DNA of 64,000 bases from Zunongwangia sp. HGR-M22 (GCF_027594425.1 NZ_CP115159.1:1167001-1231000), one strand, 5' to 3'. Shown: positions 28,870-37,547, numbered from the stretch's first letter. Notes: generated from the letters alone by a model not told the origin. Translations and numbers: made by a program.

Positions 28870-30132
28870 TTAAAAACGTTTTAAATATCCTACTCCAATT
28901 GTAAACTGATTGCCAGTTTCTCCTTGTCTATATTCCTGATTCTCTAGTCCGCCTTCAATAAAAACTACATTTGTAGACCATAATGTCTTACGATAGCCCA
29001 GAAAAATATTATTCGATTTTAAACGATATTGATTTCCGTTATTATATAAAATATTGTTGGTTTGATTATCTGGGGAAAGACCTGTACCAATTCTTAAATT
29101 TAGATAATCATCAGCACCTCCTAAATAATAACGAGTAATTAAACTAAAAGATTGAGATACTGAACTGTTTGAAGGCGTTAAAAAAGTCCTGAAATTAAAC
29201 CAAAAGCTTTTATAGTATTTCCCTACAGAAGCGGTATAAATCCAAGTTTCATCATCGAAGCCAAGGAGTCTAAAGCCAGCCTCTGCTTCCATTGCCCATG
29301 GGAGATTAGCATATAATGAAAATCCCGCGCGATAGTCTGGGAATATTCCTTCTTTATCTGAAATTCCTGCATTTACGTATGCATAAAATGTTTTAGAAAT
29401 ACTGGGATAAGCATCTACTTCAAACTGAAAAGCATTGGTGCGAAATCTGTTTGCATAATTTACTCTTGCAACTACAGACCCTAATTTTGTTTGCCGGCTA
29501 TAATCGATACTGGAAAGATGCCATGGATCATCAAATTGCTCATCAAAATAAACAAAATCGTAAGTTAATCCAATTTGATTTTTTGCTGAAAGAGTCGTTA
29601 AGCGCTGACTTAAAGAACGAGCTTCAGTATTACCGGGATTGATTTTTAAAAGTCGGCTATTTGCTTCCTGAGCTAATTTATATTCTTTTAGATCTTTAAG
29701 TACTTTTGCTTTCAGTAGTAATAAATTTTCAGAATCCGGATGCGCTTCTAAACCATTATTTATAATATTTAAAGCTTTTTTTGAGTCATCATTCCAGTAT
29801 TCTAAACTTCCATAAGCAAAAGATCCATCTTCGTGACCTGGATTGTTTTTTAGGACTTTCTCAAATTCAACACGAGCACTATCTATGTTCTTGCTCCAAG
29901 TATACAATCTACCTAAAAAAACACGAATACCCGTATAATTTGGACTTTGAACTAGAGCTTGCTTAGATAATTTAATTGCTTTTGGATAATTGTCTTCCTC
30001 AAAAGCAGCTTCTCTAGCCATTGTAAACAATTCATCTGAACTATAATTCTGCGAAAATGCATTAGTTTGCAAGCATAAATAAAATAAAATTACTGTTAAG
30101 TAATTGAAGGTAGATTTCTTTAATAGATTCAT
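28870..30132 (-). CDS. YaiO-family outer-membrane protein with TPR repeats
   Basis: A 420-residue outer-membrane protein: signal peptide ending in NAFSQ, then three to four TPR motifs (residues about 25-170; AIKLSKQALVQSPNYTGIRV, AEANSR-like helices) and a C-terminal barrel of about 12 strands (from about 190; TYDFVYFDEQFDDPWHLSSI to FTIGVGYLKRF). This order is that of YaiO proteins, found with exopolysaccharide glycosyltransferases. Start chosen at the ATG at 30132 (MNLLKKS), preceded by CCAAA; an in-frame ATG five codons upstream (30147) is possible. One base separates it from the next gene. Confidence 0.78.
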   Translation of the reverse strand: MNLLKKSTFNYLTVILFYLCLQTNAFSQNYSSDELFTMAREAAFEEDNYPKAIKLSKQALVQSPNYTGIRVFLGRLYTWSKNIDSARVEFEKVLKNNPGHEDGSFAYGSLEYWNDDSKKALNIINNGLEAHPDSENLLLLKAKVLKDLKEYKLAQEANSRLLKINPGNTEARSLSQRLTTLSAKNQIGLTYDFVYFDEQFDDPWHLSSIDYSRQTKLGSVVARVNYANRFRTNAFQFEVDAYPSISKTFYAYVNAGISDKEGIFPDYRAGFSLYANLPWAMEAEAGFRLLGFDDETWIYTASVGKYYKSFWFNFRTFLTPSNSSVSQSFSLITRYYLGGADDYLNLRIGTGLSPDNQTNNILYNNGNQYRLKSNNIFLGYRKTLWSTNVVFIEGGLENQEYRQGETGNQFTIGVGYLKRF

Positions 30133-30265
30133 TTTGGTAGCATACATAGTTTACTCATGAAATTTGGGTACTATGAATATAAAAATTTATAACAATTTAA
30201 TGAGTAAATTTATTAGATAAAGGATTCTAATTAGAGATTTTGAAGGGAATTTTCTGTTAGATTAT

Positions 30266-31261
30266 CTAAATTTCAAAATCTGGATTTGTTTTTGCCGTAA
30301 TTTCATGAATAATTTGATCAAGATCTTCAGCAGATTTGGTTATTTCTTTTAAATAGAAATCGGTATTATCTTCAAAATTCTCGCCAAGCATATACACTAA
30401 AGACATCATTCTTACTAAAGGAGCTCTAACTACGTGGCTTTGGGTCCAAGCAATTTCTTCTAGTTTTTTGTTTTGATTTTCTATGGCTTTAATGTAAGTA
30501 AGTTGTTTTGTTATATCGATCGCAATTACGATTCTTGCTTGTTTTCCTCCGAAAGTGATTATGCTGGTATGCACTTCTACATCTAATAATTCACCATTTT
30601 TAGTACAATGCTTTAAAATGCCACGGTAGCTTTTTCTTAAATACTTATTATTCTCATATGCTTTTTTTACCGTCTCAGTGATTGTATCATCAGATCGAAT
30701 ATCATCCATTGTTTTGGATAAAAACTCCTGATAAGTGTACCCATACTTTCTTAGAACGGCTTCATTAATATCAATAATACGTAAAGTTTCAAGATCGTAA
30801 ACAAATATTGGCTGAGGACACAATTGAAATAATTGATTGTAGCTCGATTTTGCTTCTTCTAAGGCATTAAAATAATTGGGACGATCAATATTTTGTCTCA
30901 GCGCATTGTAAATAGCAAATGAATCTAAATGTTTTTTTACAAGATAGTCTGATGCACCTTTTTCTAAACATAACATTCTAAATTTTTGATTTAGCTTATT
31001 GCTAATAATTATAATCGGAATGGCGGTGGTAAACGAAAAAATGCTTTCCAGTTCTTCTAAACCATCGTCTTTAAAACTATCTAGGTCTATAAAAATTATA
31101 TGTGTTCTAAATTTTTTAATGAAGGAGATCGCTTGCTCGGCATTATATACGCAATTTAATTTAGTAGAGATAATATCACTGTCTAAATAATACCCCAGGT
31201 TTAATGGCTTATTATCGAGATTAGAAATCGAAAGTATTTCGTAGGGCATACTTTTGTTCAT
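30266..31261 (-). CDS. REC-PAS-HisKA protein lacking an ATPase domain
   Basis: A 331-residue signalling protein. Residues 1-125 form a receiver-like domain (phospho-acceptor Asp likely in IIFIDLDSF; conserved Lys in GASDYLVKK). A PAS domain follows (about 143-260; QLFQLCPQPIFVYDLETLRI). The last 60 residues form a HisKA-like helical pair with an H-box, AWTQSHVVRAPLVRMMSLV. The protein ends there: the HATPase domain of a histidine kinase is missing, and no frameshifted ATPase is seen downstream (30148-30265). It may be a phosphotransfer or decoy partner of another kinase. Similar truncated PAS proteins occur in Flavobacteriia. Confidence 0.8.
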   Translation of the reverse strand: MNKSMPYEILSISNLDNKPLNLGYYLDSDIISTKLNCVYNAEQAISFIKKFRTHIIFIDLDSFKDDGLEELESIFSFTTAIPIIIISNKLNQKFRMLCLEKGASDYLVKKHLDSFAIYNALRQNIDRPNYFNALEEAKSSYNQLFQLCPQPIFVYDLETLRIIDINEAVLRKYGYTYQEFLSKTMDDIRSDDTITETVKKAYENNKYLRKSYRGILKHCTKNGELLDVEVHTSIITFGGKQARIVIAIDITKQLTYIKAIENQNKKLEEIAWTQSHVVRAPLVRMMSLVYMLGENFEDNTDFYLKEITKSAEDLDQIIHEITAKTNPDFEI

Positions 31262-31414
31262 AACATCGTTAATGTAGAATAGATAGCAAGAATTGTTTCA
31301 TTTTAAAGCGATAACAAAAAAACGAATAATTACTCGTGTGCGATGCATTTATCTGTTAATATATCATTTTAATTTTCAATCCAAATTTTCGATCTTAGAC
31401 TAAAGAAAAAGTAT

Positions 31415-32263
31415 ATGAAAATTACAGATGTGAATGGGACTGTAAGTCTTAACAATGGTTTAAAAATGCCTTATTTAGGGCTGGGGGTGTATAAAACTAA
31501 AGATGGTGCAGAGGTGAAAAATGCTATAAATTACGCTTTAAATGCTGGATATCGCCATATCGATACAGCTAGTTTTTATAAAAATGAAGATGGTGTAGGA
31601 GAAGCCATTCAAGAAAGCGGATTATATAGGGAGGATGTCTTTATAACAAGTAAAGTCTGGAACGATGATCAAGGTTATGAAGGTACTTTGAAAGCGATTG
31701 ATAAAAGCTTGGCAAAATTGAATTTGGATTATTTGGATCTTTATTTAATCCATTGGCCGGTACCCGATACTTTAACTGAAACTTGGCGCGCAATGGAAGA
31801 AATTTACAAGTCTGGTAAAGTGAAAGCTATTGGTTTATGTAATTGCGTAGAACATCAAATGGATGAAGTTATCGAAAACGGAAGTATAAAACCAATGGTG
31901 CTGCAGAATGAGTTTCATCCAAAATTGCTTCAGCAAAATATGCTTGATTATTGCGCTGAAAAAAACATTCAGTACGAAGGCTGGTCACCATTAATGCGTG
32001 GACAAATTTTAGATAATCAGATTATTAAAAATATTGCTGAAAAACATCGAAAATCGCCTGCCCATATAGTCCTTCGCTGGGATTTGCAAAAAGGAGTGAT
32101 TACTATTCCAAAAAGTGTTCATCAAGATCGAATTGAACAAAATGCTGCTATTTTTGATTTTGAATTATCGGTAGATGAGGTGAAGGAAATTGATTCGTTA
32201 GACAATAATGAAAGAACAGGCGCACATCCCGATCATTTTATGGAGCATTTTGCTAAAAAGTAA
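31415..32263 (+). CDS. Aldo/keto reductase
   Basis: A 282-residue NADPH-dependent aldo/keto reductase of the bacterial 2,5-diketo-gluconate reductase type. The catalytic tetrad is visible: Asp and Tyr in HIDTASFYKNE, Lys in FITSKVWNDD and His in YLIHWPVP. The cofactor segment ITIPKSVHQDRI is near the C-terminus. Standard length. It probably reduces sugar or aromatic aldehydes; substrate not known. Single gene just upstream of tRNA-Pro. Confidence 0.93.
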   Translation: MKITDVNGTVSLNNGLKMPYLGLGVYKTKDGAEVKNAINYALNAGYRHIDTASFYKNEDGVGEAIQESGLYREDVFITSKVWNDDQGYEGTLKAIDKSLAKLNLDYLDLYLIHWPVPDTLTETWRAMEEIYKSGKVKAIGLCNCVEHQMDEVIENGSIKPMVLQNEFHPKLLQQNMLDYCAEKNIQYEGWSPLMRGQILDNQIIKNIAEKHRKSPAHIVLRWDLQKGVITIPKSVHQDRIEQNAAIFDFELSVDEVKEIDSLDNNERTGAHPDHFMEHFAKK

Positions 32264-32350
32264 TAAAATAATTTTAAAATCTTTCAATTATATCTTTATA
32301 AAATATTTTGGAAAATATAAACTATACTATTTAATTTGTGCTTCTTAAAT

Positions 32351-32427
<77 letters not shown>

Positions 32428-32448
32428 AGGCCATATATAAATGGCATC

Positions 32449-32486
32449 AAAAACCTTGTTAATCTATTGATTTTCAAGGTTTTTTT
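32449..32486 (+). terminator. Terminator downstream of tRNA-Pro
   Basis: AAAAACCTTG (32449-32458) pairs with CAAGGTTTTT (from 32475) and runs into T7. It lies 24 bases after the tRNA. Confidence 0.85.
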
Positions 32487-32536
32487 ACTTTTAAGGTACT
32501 TTATCATATCATTTGCAATCATTAAAAATGAGTCCG

Positions 32537-32560
32537 ATTCGGTGACCTATTCGGTGACCT
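32537..32560 (+). repeat. Tandem 12-bp direct repeat upstream of the integrase
   Basis: ATTCGGTGACCT occurs twice back to back with no mismatch, 79 bases before the integrase start. Its place between the tRNA and the recombinase gene fits an arm-type integrase site or an operator; neither is shown. Confidence 0.7.
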
Positions 32561-32638
32561 TTTTTTAAGTATATTGTAGCTCATATTGATTTGACTTTCG
32601 TTTTCACGCCTTTTTGTCTAATTTGAAAACGAAACACT

Positions 32639-33850
32639 ATGAAAAATGCCGTAAGTTTTGGAATTATTTTTACTCCAAAATTGTCAAAAGCAAAAAATGG
32701 TACTGCTCCGTTGTATGCACGGATTACCGTAAATGGAGAACGTATTGAACTCAGTCTTAAACGCAGGATTACTCTAAACCTCTGGAATGAGAAGCGTAGC
32801 CGACTAAAAGGCTATAGCGAAGAGAGTTTACAGGTTAACAAATCCTTAGATCGTATCTTCAATAAAATTTACGAGGCCTTTAGGCAACTTCAGGAAGAAA
32901 ATAAGCATTTAAGCGCTAAAAGCATTAAAGCTCGTTATTTGGGATTAGATGATTCCTATAAGACTTTAGCCGAACTTATGACCTATCATAATACCAAAAT
33001 GACTTCGGTATTAAAACCAGGAACGATGAAAAACTACTATACGACTGAAAAGTACGTATTAGAATTCCTGAACAAGAAGATGAATACCAAAGATATTTAT
33101 CTAAAACAACTTAATTATCGTTTTATCACTGATTTTGAACATTTCCTTCGCAATTATAAACCAAAAACACATCGACGACGACCAACCAATAATGGGGTGA
33201 TGAAACATTTGGAACGCTTAAAAAAGCTAAGCAATCTTGCTTTAAAAATGGAATGGATCGAAAAAGATCCTTTTGCGAGATATTCGTTGCATTTTAAGAA
33301 TAAGGAAAGAGATTATTTGCTTCAAAGAGAAATTGAAACTTTGGCAAACTTAAATCTGGAAAGAGAAACCCTATCCAGAACAAGAGATATTTTTATATTT
33401 TCCTGTTATTCCGGATTATCTTATGGCGATGCTAAATCATTGGAACGAAGACATATTGTAAAAGGTATTGATGGGAATAATTGGATTGTAAAAGAGAGAG
33501 AAAAGACCGGCAAACTTTTTAAAGTACCGATGCTGCCGAGGGTAAAAGCCATTCTCAAAAAATATCAAAGTGAATCTAAAGTCAGTGGGTTTTTACTCCC
33601 TGTATATTCCAATCAGAAAATCAACCAGTATTTAAAAGAGTTAGCAAAGCAATCCAAAATATCAAAGAGGCTTACATTTCATGTAGCTCGTCACACTTTT
33701 GCAACCACGGTAACTTTGTCAAACGGAATCCCAATTGAGACAGTATCTAAACTTCTGGGACATACAAAGCTTTCCACAACTCAAATTTATGCAAGGGTAA
33801 TTGATTCCAAAATTTCGGACGATATGGAGAAGTTGAAAGATATATTATAA
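32639..33850 (+). CDS. Tyrosine recombinase (IntDOT-like integrase) 1
   Basis: A 403-residue site-specific integrase. An N-terminal arm-binding part (RITLNLWNEKRSRLKGYSEE) is followed by the SAM-like core-binding domain (about 105-205) and the catalytic domain (from about 215). Catalytic residues visible: Lys in REKTGKLFKV, HxxR in HVARHTFATT, His in LGHTKLS and nucleophile Tyr in QIYARV. The usual first Arg is replaced: the box reads SCYSGLSYGDA, with Ser where most integrases have RTGxR. That is a known trait of the CTnDOT integrase group. It lies 215 bases from the 3' end of tRNA-Pro in the same direction, as integrative elements often do. Confidence 0.93.
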   Translation: MKNAVSFGIIFTPKLSKAKNGTAPLYARITVNGERIELSLKRRITLNLWNEKRSRLKGYSEESLQVNKSLDRIFNKIYEAFRQLQEENKHLSAKSIKARYLGLDDSYKTLAELMTYHNTKMTSVLKPGTMKNYYTTEKYVLEFLNKKMNTKDIYLKQLNYRFITDFEHFLRNYKPKTHRRRPTNNGVMKHLERLKKLSNLALKMEWIEKDPFARYSLHFKNKERDYLLQREIETLANLNLERETLSRTRDIFIFSCYSGLSYGDAKSLERRHIVKGIDGNNWIVKEREKTGKLFKVPMLPRVKAILKKYQSESKVSGFLLPVYSNQKINQYLKELAKQSKISKRLTFHVARHTFATTVTLSNGIPIETVSKLLGHTKLSTTQIYARVIDSKISDDMEKLKDIL

Positions 33851-33988
33851 ATCCTGATGTTTGTTGATTTAAAATTAAACGGATGATATTTTTTTCAATA
33901 TATGAGGAAGTCCTTTTGTGTTTCTTTTTTTATGATGATTTTTAAATTCATTTGACCTATTTATCTTTAAATGAAATCAAATAATAAA

Positions 33989-34017
33989 GGTTGCAGGTTT
34001 GAATCCTGCGGGGGTCA
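33989..34017 (+). pseudogene. 3' fragment of a tRNA other than tRNA-Pro
   Basis: GCAGG-TTTGAAT-CCTGC is a complete T arm, followed by GGGGGTC (3' half of an acceptor stem) and A as discriminator. No matching 5' half (GACCCCC) or anticodon arm lies upstream, so only the tRNA end is present. The acceptor sequence differs from tRNA-Pro (CATCCCG). This is the usual footprint of an integrase att site. Confidence 0.75.
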
Positions 34018-34041
34018 CTTTTGAAGAAGATAAATGATTAT

Positions 34042-34075
34042 AAAACCACGCAAATCCTAGGAATTGCGTGGTTTT
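34042..34075 (+). terminator. Terminator after the tRNA fragment
   Basis: AAAACCACGCAA and TTGCGTGGTTTT form a perfect 12-bp stem with a 10-base loop. Its spacing after the tRNA fragment (25 bases) is like that of the terminator behind tRNA-Pro, so the fragment and its terminator may have come together. Confidence 0.85.
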
Positions 34076-34151
34076 CGCGTTTTTAGAGGAACATTTAAAA
34101 TGGTATGATTTCATTCTATTTGGTAGCTAAAGTATACCTCTAAATTAAAAG

Positions 34152-34166
34152 TACACCTCAGGTGTA
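34152..34166. promoter_or_regulatory. 15-base palindrome upstream of integrase 2
   Basis: TACACCT-C-AGGTGTA is a perfect palindrome with 7-bp arms, 83 bases before the integrase start. A related AGTATACCTC lies just upstream (from about 34131). It could be an operator or an integrase/excisionase arm site. Confidence 0.45.
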
Positions 34167-34249
34167 TTTTATAGATTTTAGATGTTATAATTTTTAAAGG
34201 TGGATTTGACTTCCAGAAACTGAATTATTCACTTTAAAAATGCATTATT

Positions 34250-35473
34250 ATGCGTACATCAAAAACATTTTCGGTAGTTTTTTGGCTTAATAAAAAGAAA
34301 GTCAAAAATAATCAAAGTCTAATCTATGCCCGTATTACCGTAAATTCGAAACGGGCCAATATTAGTTTAAAGCGATATGCTTCAATAGATCTTTGGAATT
34401 CTAAAACGAAGCGCTTAAAAGGGAATTCTAAGAAAACCCTTGAGATCAATGAATTCCTAGATCAGAATTATGCAAGATTCCATCAAATTTATCAAGATCT
34501 TAAATTCAAAGGAAAGTTGATTACTTCAGATTTGGTTAAAGCTGAATTCAATGGGGAAGGAGGGAGTTCCAAAACCTTAAATGAGCTTATCGAATATCAT
34601 CAGGATAAAATTAGGAATACGCATAGTGCCGGGAGTATTCGGAATTTTAAAGTAAGTGAGAAGTATATTAAGGAATATGTACATCAAAGGCTGCGGACAA
34701 CAAATATTTACCTCTCACAATTAGACTATAAGTTTCTGAGTGATTTTGAAGCTTTTCTTTTTAATTACTATCCCAAAGGTCATCATAAAGCGATGAGCCA
34801 TAATACGGTGATGAAACATATCCAGCGCTTGCGTAAAATGGTAACCTTGGCTTTTCATTTAGAATGGCTCGATAAAGATCCCTTTAGACGATGGAAAATG
34901 ACCTTTGAAAAAAGGGAGCGGGATTTTCTTTCTAAGAACGAATTGTCAAATCTACAACATATGGAGATTCCGCTTGATCGGCTAGATCGCATTCGGGACT
35001 TATTTATCTTTAGTTGCTATACAGGTTTAAGCTACGGAGATTTGATAGAATTATTGGAAGATGAAATAAGTGTAGGAATAGATGGAAAAGCCTGGATTAT
35101 AACAAAACGGAATAAGACGAATAGCGCTGTTAAAGTACCTTTACTAGCACCAGCTCTCAAAATTTTAGAAAAGTATAGAGATCATCCTATTACCCAGGTT
35201 ACTGATACGTTATTACCACAATGCAGCAATCAAAAAGTAAATTTATACCTTAAAGAACTTGCTATTCTTGCCGGCCTTAAAAAGAACTTAACCTTTCATA
35301 TGGCTCGACATACTTTTGCGACCACAGTAACCTTAAGCAACGGAGTGCCTATAGAAACAGTATCGAAACTATTGGGACATACCAAAATAGCAACGACACA
35401 AATTTATGCTCGTGTTTTAGAAGATAAAATAAGTAAGGATATGGAGGATTTGAGAAAGAGGCTTGATAGTTGA
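34250..35473 (+). CDS. Tyrosine recombinase (IntDOT-like integrase) 2
   Basis: A 407-residue paralogue of the upstream integrase, clearly related along its full length (YARITVNSKRANISLKRYAS against YARITVNGERIELSLKRRIT) but well diverged, so it is not a recent duplication. Catalytic residues: HxxR in HMARHTFATT, His in LGHTKIA, Tyr in QIYARV. As in integrase 1, box I reads SCYTGLSYGDL, without the first Arg. It lies 232 bases from a tRNA 3' fragment that differs from tRNA-Pro, which suggests a second element inserted beside the first. Confidence 0.93.
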   Translation: MRTSKTFSVVFWLNKKKVKNNQSLIYARITVNSKRANISLKRYASIDLWNSKTKRLKGNSKKTLEINEFLDQNYARFHQIYQDLKFKGKLITSDLVKAEFNGEGGSSKTLNELIEYHQDKIRNTHSAGSIRNFKVSEKYIKEYVHQRLRTTNIYLSQLDYKFLSDFEAFLFNYYPKGHHKAMSHNTVMKHIQRLRKMVTLAFHLEWLDKDPFRRWKMTFEKRERDFLSKNELSNLQHMEIPLDRLDRIRDLFIFSCYTGLSYGDLIELLEDEISVGIDGKAWIITKRNKTNSAVKVPLLAPALKILEKYRDHPITQVTDTLLPQCSNQKVNLYLKELAILAGLKKNLTFHMARHTFATTVTLSNGVPIETVSKLLGHTKIATTQIYARVLEDKISKDMEDLRKRLDS

Positions 35474-35712
35474 AATTTTAATTGCTAAGCCTCAATGTGT
35501 GAGGCTGAGTGTATTTTAATTTAAGTTAGAACTCAAAGAATTTCAATGATCATTTTTAAAATAGATAGGTATGATGTAGTAAATCATAACTTTTAATTGG
35601 AGCGATAGCTTTTAGGTTTTGGTGATAGCCTGGAAGTATTGGCACCACGGGTTCTTAGAAGAAACATCAAAAGGAAGCTAGAATCGGCTGTTAGTCTTTA
35701 TAAATAGAACAT

Positions 35713-36207
35713 TTACTTTATAATCGAACTAATGGTTTCTATACGTTCTAAAAGTGTGTTTACAAACTCCTCTTTGCTCACTAAATAATTTTTATATTTC
35801 CCGGTGGTTTTGCCACCGGTCATAGACACGCTAATACGCCAATTACCATCTGAAAGTTGACTGCCTAAAGTTGGGATTTCTTCCGAAGAGATAAGTAGTA
35901 TCTTATCACTCATTTTCATTTTGCTTTGATCGAAGCTAAATGCAACGATATAATAGGAATGATGGGGTTTGAAGGTGTTGCCGTTAATGGTTAAGATTAA
36001 ACGGTTACGTTTGTGTACATTAAAGCGTGTTTTTACCTGTAAATAGATTGGTGTGTAGAGCTTTTCTTTTAATACGATGAGATCGATCCCCCTATCATCA
36101 ATTACAGGTTTGTAGACATTGAGCAAGCCCTGGCTGTACAATAAAATGATTTCTTTTGCCCAATCTTCGCCAATATTACCTTTCATTTGGGAGGATAAGC
36201 CCGACAT
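35713..36207 (-). CDS. PD-(D/E)XK-like (DUF4365/Mrr-type) nuclease candidate
   Basis: A 164-residue protein with the core of a restriction-endonuclease fold: a helix with Glu (MKGNIGEDWAKEII), then Asp in DRGIDLIVLKEK, then QVK in PIYLQVKTRFN. The order E-D-QxK matches DUF4365 and Mrr-like nucleases, in which Gln stands in the usual Glu position. The remaining beta strands (NRLILTINGNTFKPHHSYYI) also fit. It is in the same direction as the restriction-type operon but 272 bases away, with a gene remnant and a repeat between them. A nuclease effector or a DNA-binding relic are both possible. Confidence 0.6.
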   Translation of the reverse strand: MSGLSSQMKGNIGEDWAKEIILLYSQGLLNVYKPVIDDRGIDLIVLKEKLYTPIYLQVKTRFNVHKRNRLILTINGNTFKPHHSYYIVAFSFDQSKMKMSDKILLISSEEIPTLGSQLSDGNWRISVSMTGGKTTGKYKNYLVSKEEFVNTLLERIETISSIIK

Positions 36208-36398
36208 ATCGATAAAGTTTCATCGTCCTCTTCTTCCTCGTTCTCTAATACTGGCTCAATGTTGTTTAGTTTAATTTTTATTTGTTCTTGGGATACCTCA
36301 ACTTCTATAATACTACCTGCAATAAGATTATTATCTCTAAAGAAGCTGGTTAAGCCAAAAATGCGGTTATGGTCTAAATTGTAGTTTTGTTTATTTCT
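36183..36398 (-). pseudogene. C-terminal remnant of an unidentified gene
   Basis: An open frame of about 71 codons without a start codon, closed upstream by a stop at 36399-36401. It reads as a credible protein tail (FGLTSFFRDNNLIAGSIIEV, then Glu/Asp-rich, ending RAYPPK) and overlaps the start of the PD-(D/E)XK gene by 25 bases, as neighbouring genes in an operon do. The 5' part is missing, replaced by the repeat-bounded stretch and the HNH gene. I read it as a gene cut by arrival of the methylase-ATPase-HNH module. Confidence 0.5.
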
Positions 36399-36413
36399 TT
36401 AATTTCGTTTCTA

Positions 36414-36480
36414 GCGTTGGCGAGAAAGCTCTTTGCAACCGCAGGAACGAGGAATGCAATGTGCTTGAACTTGCGTTGGC
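36414..36480. repeat. Direct repeats GCGTTGGC bounding a 51-base spacer
   Basis: GCGTTGGC occurs at 36414-36421 and 36473-36480. The second copy touches the HNH stop codon and the first abuts the gene remnant. The spacer is more GC-rich than its surroundings and contains TTGCA/TGCAA pairing. The location at the end of the four-gene operon suggests a recombination boundary. Confidence 0.5.
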
Positions 36481-37547
36481 TAATCATTAATTTTCGAGCT
36501 TCCAGCCACCTCTCCAATCGCTTTTACTAAATGCCTATTAGATTTTAAACTTTCTAAATAAGGTGCTTTTAAGAAGCCCAACTGATCATCAGAATCATCC
36601 TCTATTACGTCATCAAAGGCATTTTCTACTGAGTAATTATTAATCTTTTCTTTATACTTTCTGTAATGTTTGTCAACTTTAGTAAACCAACCAATTCTAT
36701 TACTGCTAATTCTTTCAAAGTATCTTGATTTGATGTCAAATATTCTATCCCACGATTCAGTTTTATCATCTTTCAAATTAAAATCTACTTTGATTTCCGA
36801 TTTGGTGATTTTACTTTTTAGATCGTCTGTTGGTTCAATTAGTTTTTTTAAGGCTTTTTTGTCCACATTAACAGTTACTTCAATACTTGGATGAGTTTTA
36901 GCAAAGGGATAATAAGCTGGTTTGCCCTCCTTGAGTACATCTACTTCTCCTTTTTCATCTGAATTGCAAGTTGTACAGATTGGAACCAGATTGTTAAAAT
37001 TCGTTGAAGAAAAGGGATAGTGTTTTTGTGGAAGGTAATGGTCAAATGCTGACCTCCCTTTTGAGTAAATTGTCTTCAAGTCCCCGAAACCACAGCAAGG
37101 GCAATCAACGAAACCATTCTTCAAGTTCAATTCATCATAGTAGGTTTTCTTTTCTCCATATGTATCCCGAATTACTTTCCAACCTAAAAATCTGGTGTAT
37201 AGCTCTTTGAAGAAAGGTTTTAGGACTTTGATTAGACCTTCATTTAGAGTACTCAGGGCTATAGGAGTAATTGTTCCAGCACATAGTTCTTCAATCCTAT
37301 TATTGTGGGCAAATGCATTTTTAAAATCCTCTTTTTCCTGAATTGTTAGTGATTTACAAACTTTGTAAATAGCCTTAACCTGTTCTTGAAACCAGGGTTG
37401 ATCTTCGTATAAGGCTTTTAGTTCATCATTGAGTTTGCTCTTACATTGCTTTTTATCTGCCTTACACCATACCTCATTAACCAAATACTCGATCAAGTTA
37501 TGAGCTTTGTAAATGTCATGTGATATGGACTTATAGACTCTAAGCAT
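36480..37547 (-). CDS. HNH endonuclease of an HsdM/S-ATPase operon
   Basis: A 355-residue protein with a zinc-braced HNH nuclease near its centre: CPCCGF (about residue 150), then the catalytic SAFDHYLPQKHYPFSS with Asp-His, NNLVPICTTCNSDEKG with Asn and the second CxxC. N-terminal helices (1-130) and a C-terminal helical region flank it. Composition resembles PtuB-type HNH proteins that work with an ATPase. The start overlaps the end of the ATPase gene by 8 bases, so the two are translationally coupled. I infer that it is the cutting subunit of the system, standing in for the absent HsdR. Confidence 0.85.
   Translation of the reverse strand: MLRVYKSISHDIYKAHNLIEYLVNEVWCKADKKQCKSKLNDELKALYEDQPWFQEQVKAIYKVCKSLTIQEKEDFKNAFAHNNRIEELCAGTITPIALSTLNEGLIKVLKPFFKELYTRFLGWKVIRDTYGEKKTYYDELNLKNGFVDCPCCGFGDLKTIYSKGRSAFDHYLPQKHYPFSSTNFNNLVPICTTCNSDEKGEVDVLKEGKPAYYPFAKTHPSIEVTVNVDKKALKKLIEPTDDLKSKITKSEIKVDFNLKDDKTESWDRIFDIKSRYFERISSNRIGWFTKVDKHYRKYKEKINNYSVENAFDDVIEDDSDDQLGFLKAPYLESLKSNRHLVKAIGEVAGSSKIND

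Larger units (their letters stand above)
33851..34249. other. Gap between the two integrases
   Basis: 399 bases without a gene. It holds the tRNA 3' fragment (33989-34017), a terminator (34042-34075) and a 15-base palindrome (34152-34166), all described separately. The rest shows nothing recognisable. Confidence 0.7.

Noticed and set aside
36414-36480. Integron attC-like recombination site
   Set aside because: The two GCGTTGGC copies are direct, not inverted, and the GTTRRRY/RYYYAAC boxes are not met. No integron integrase is present.
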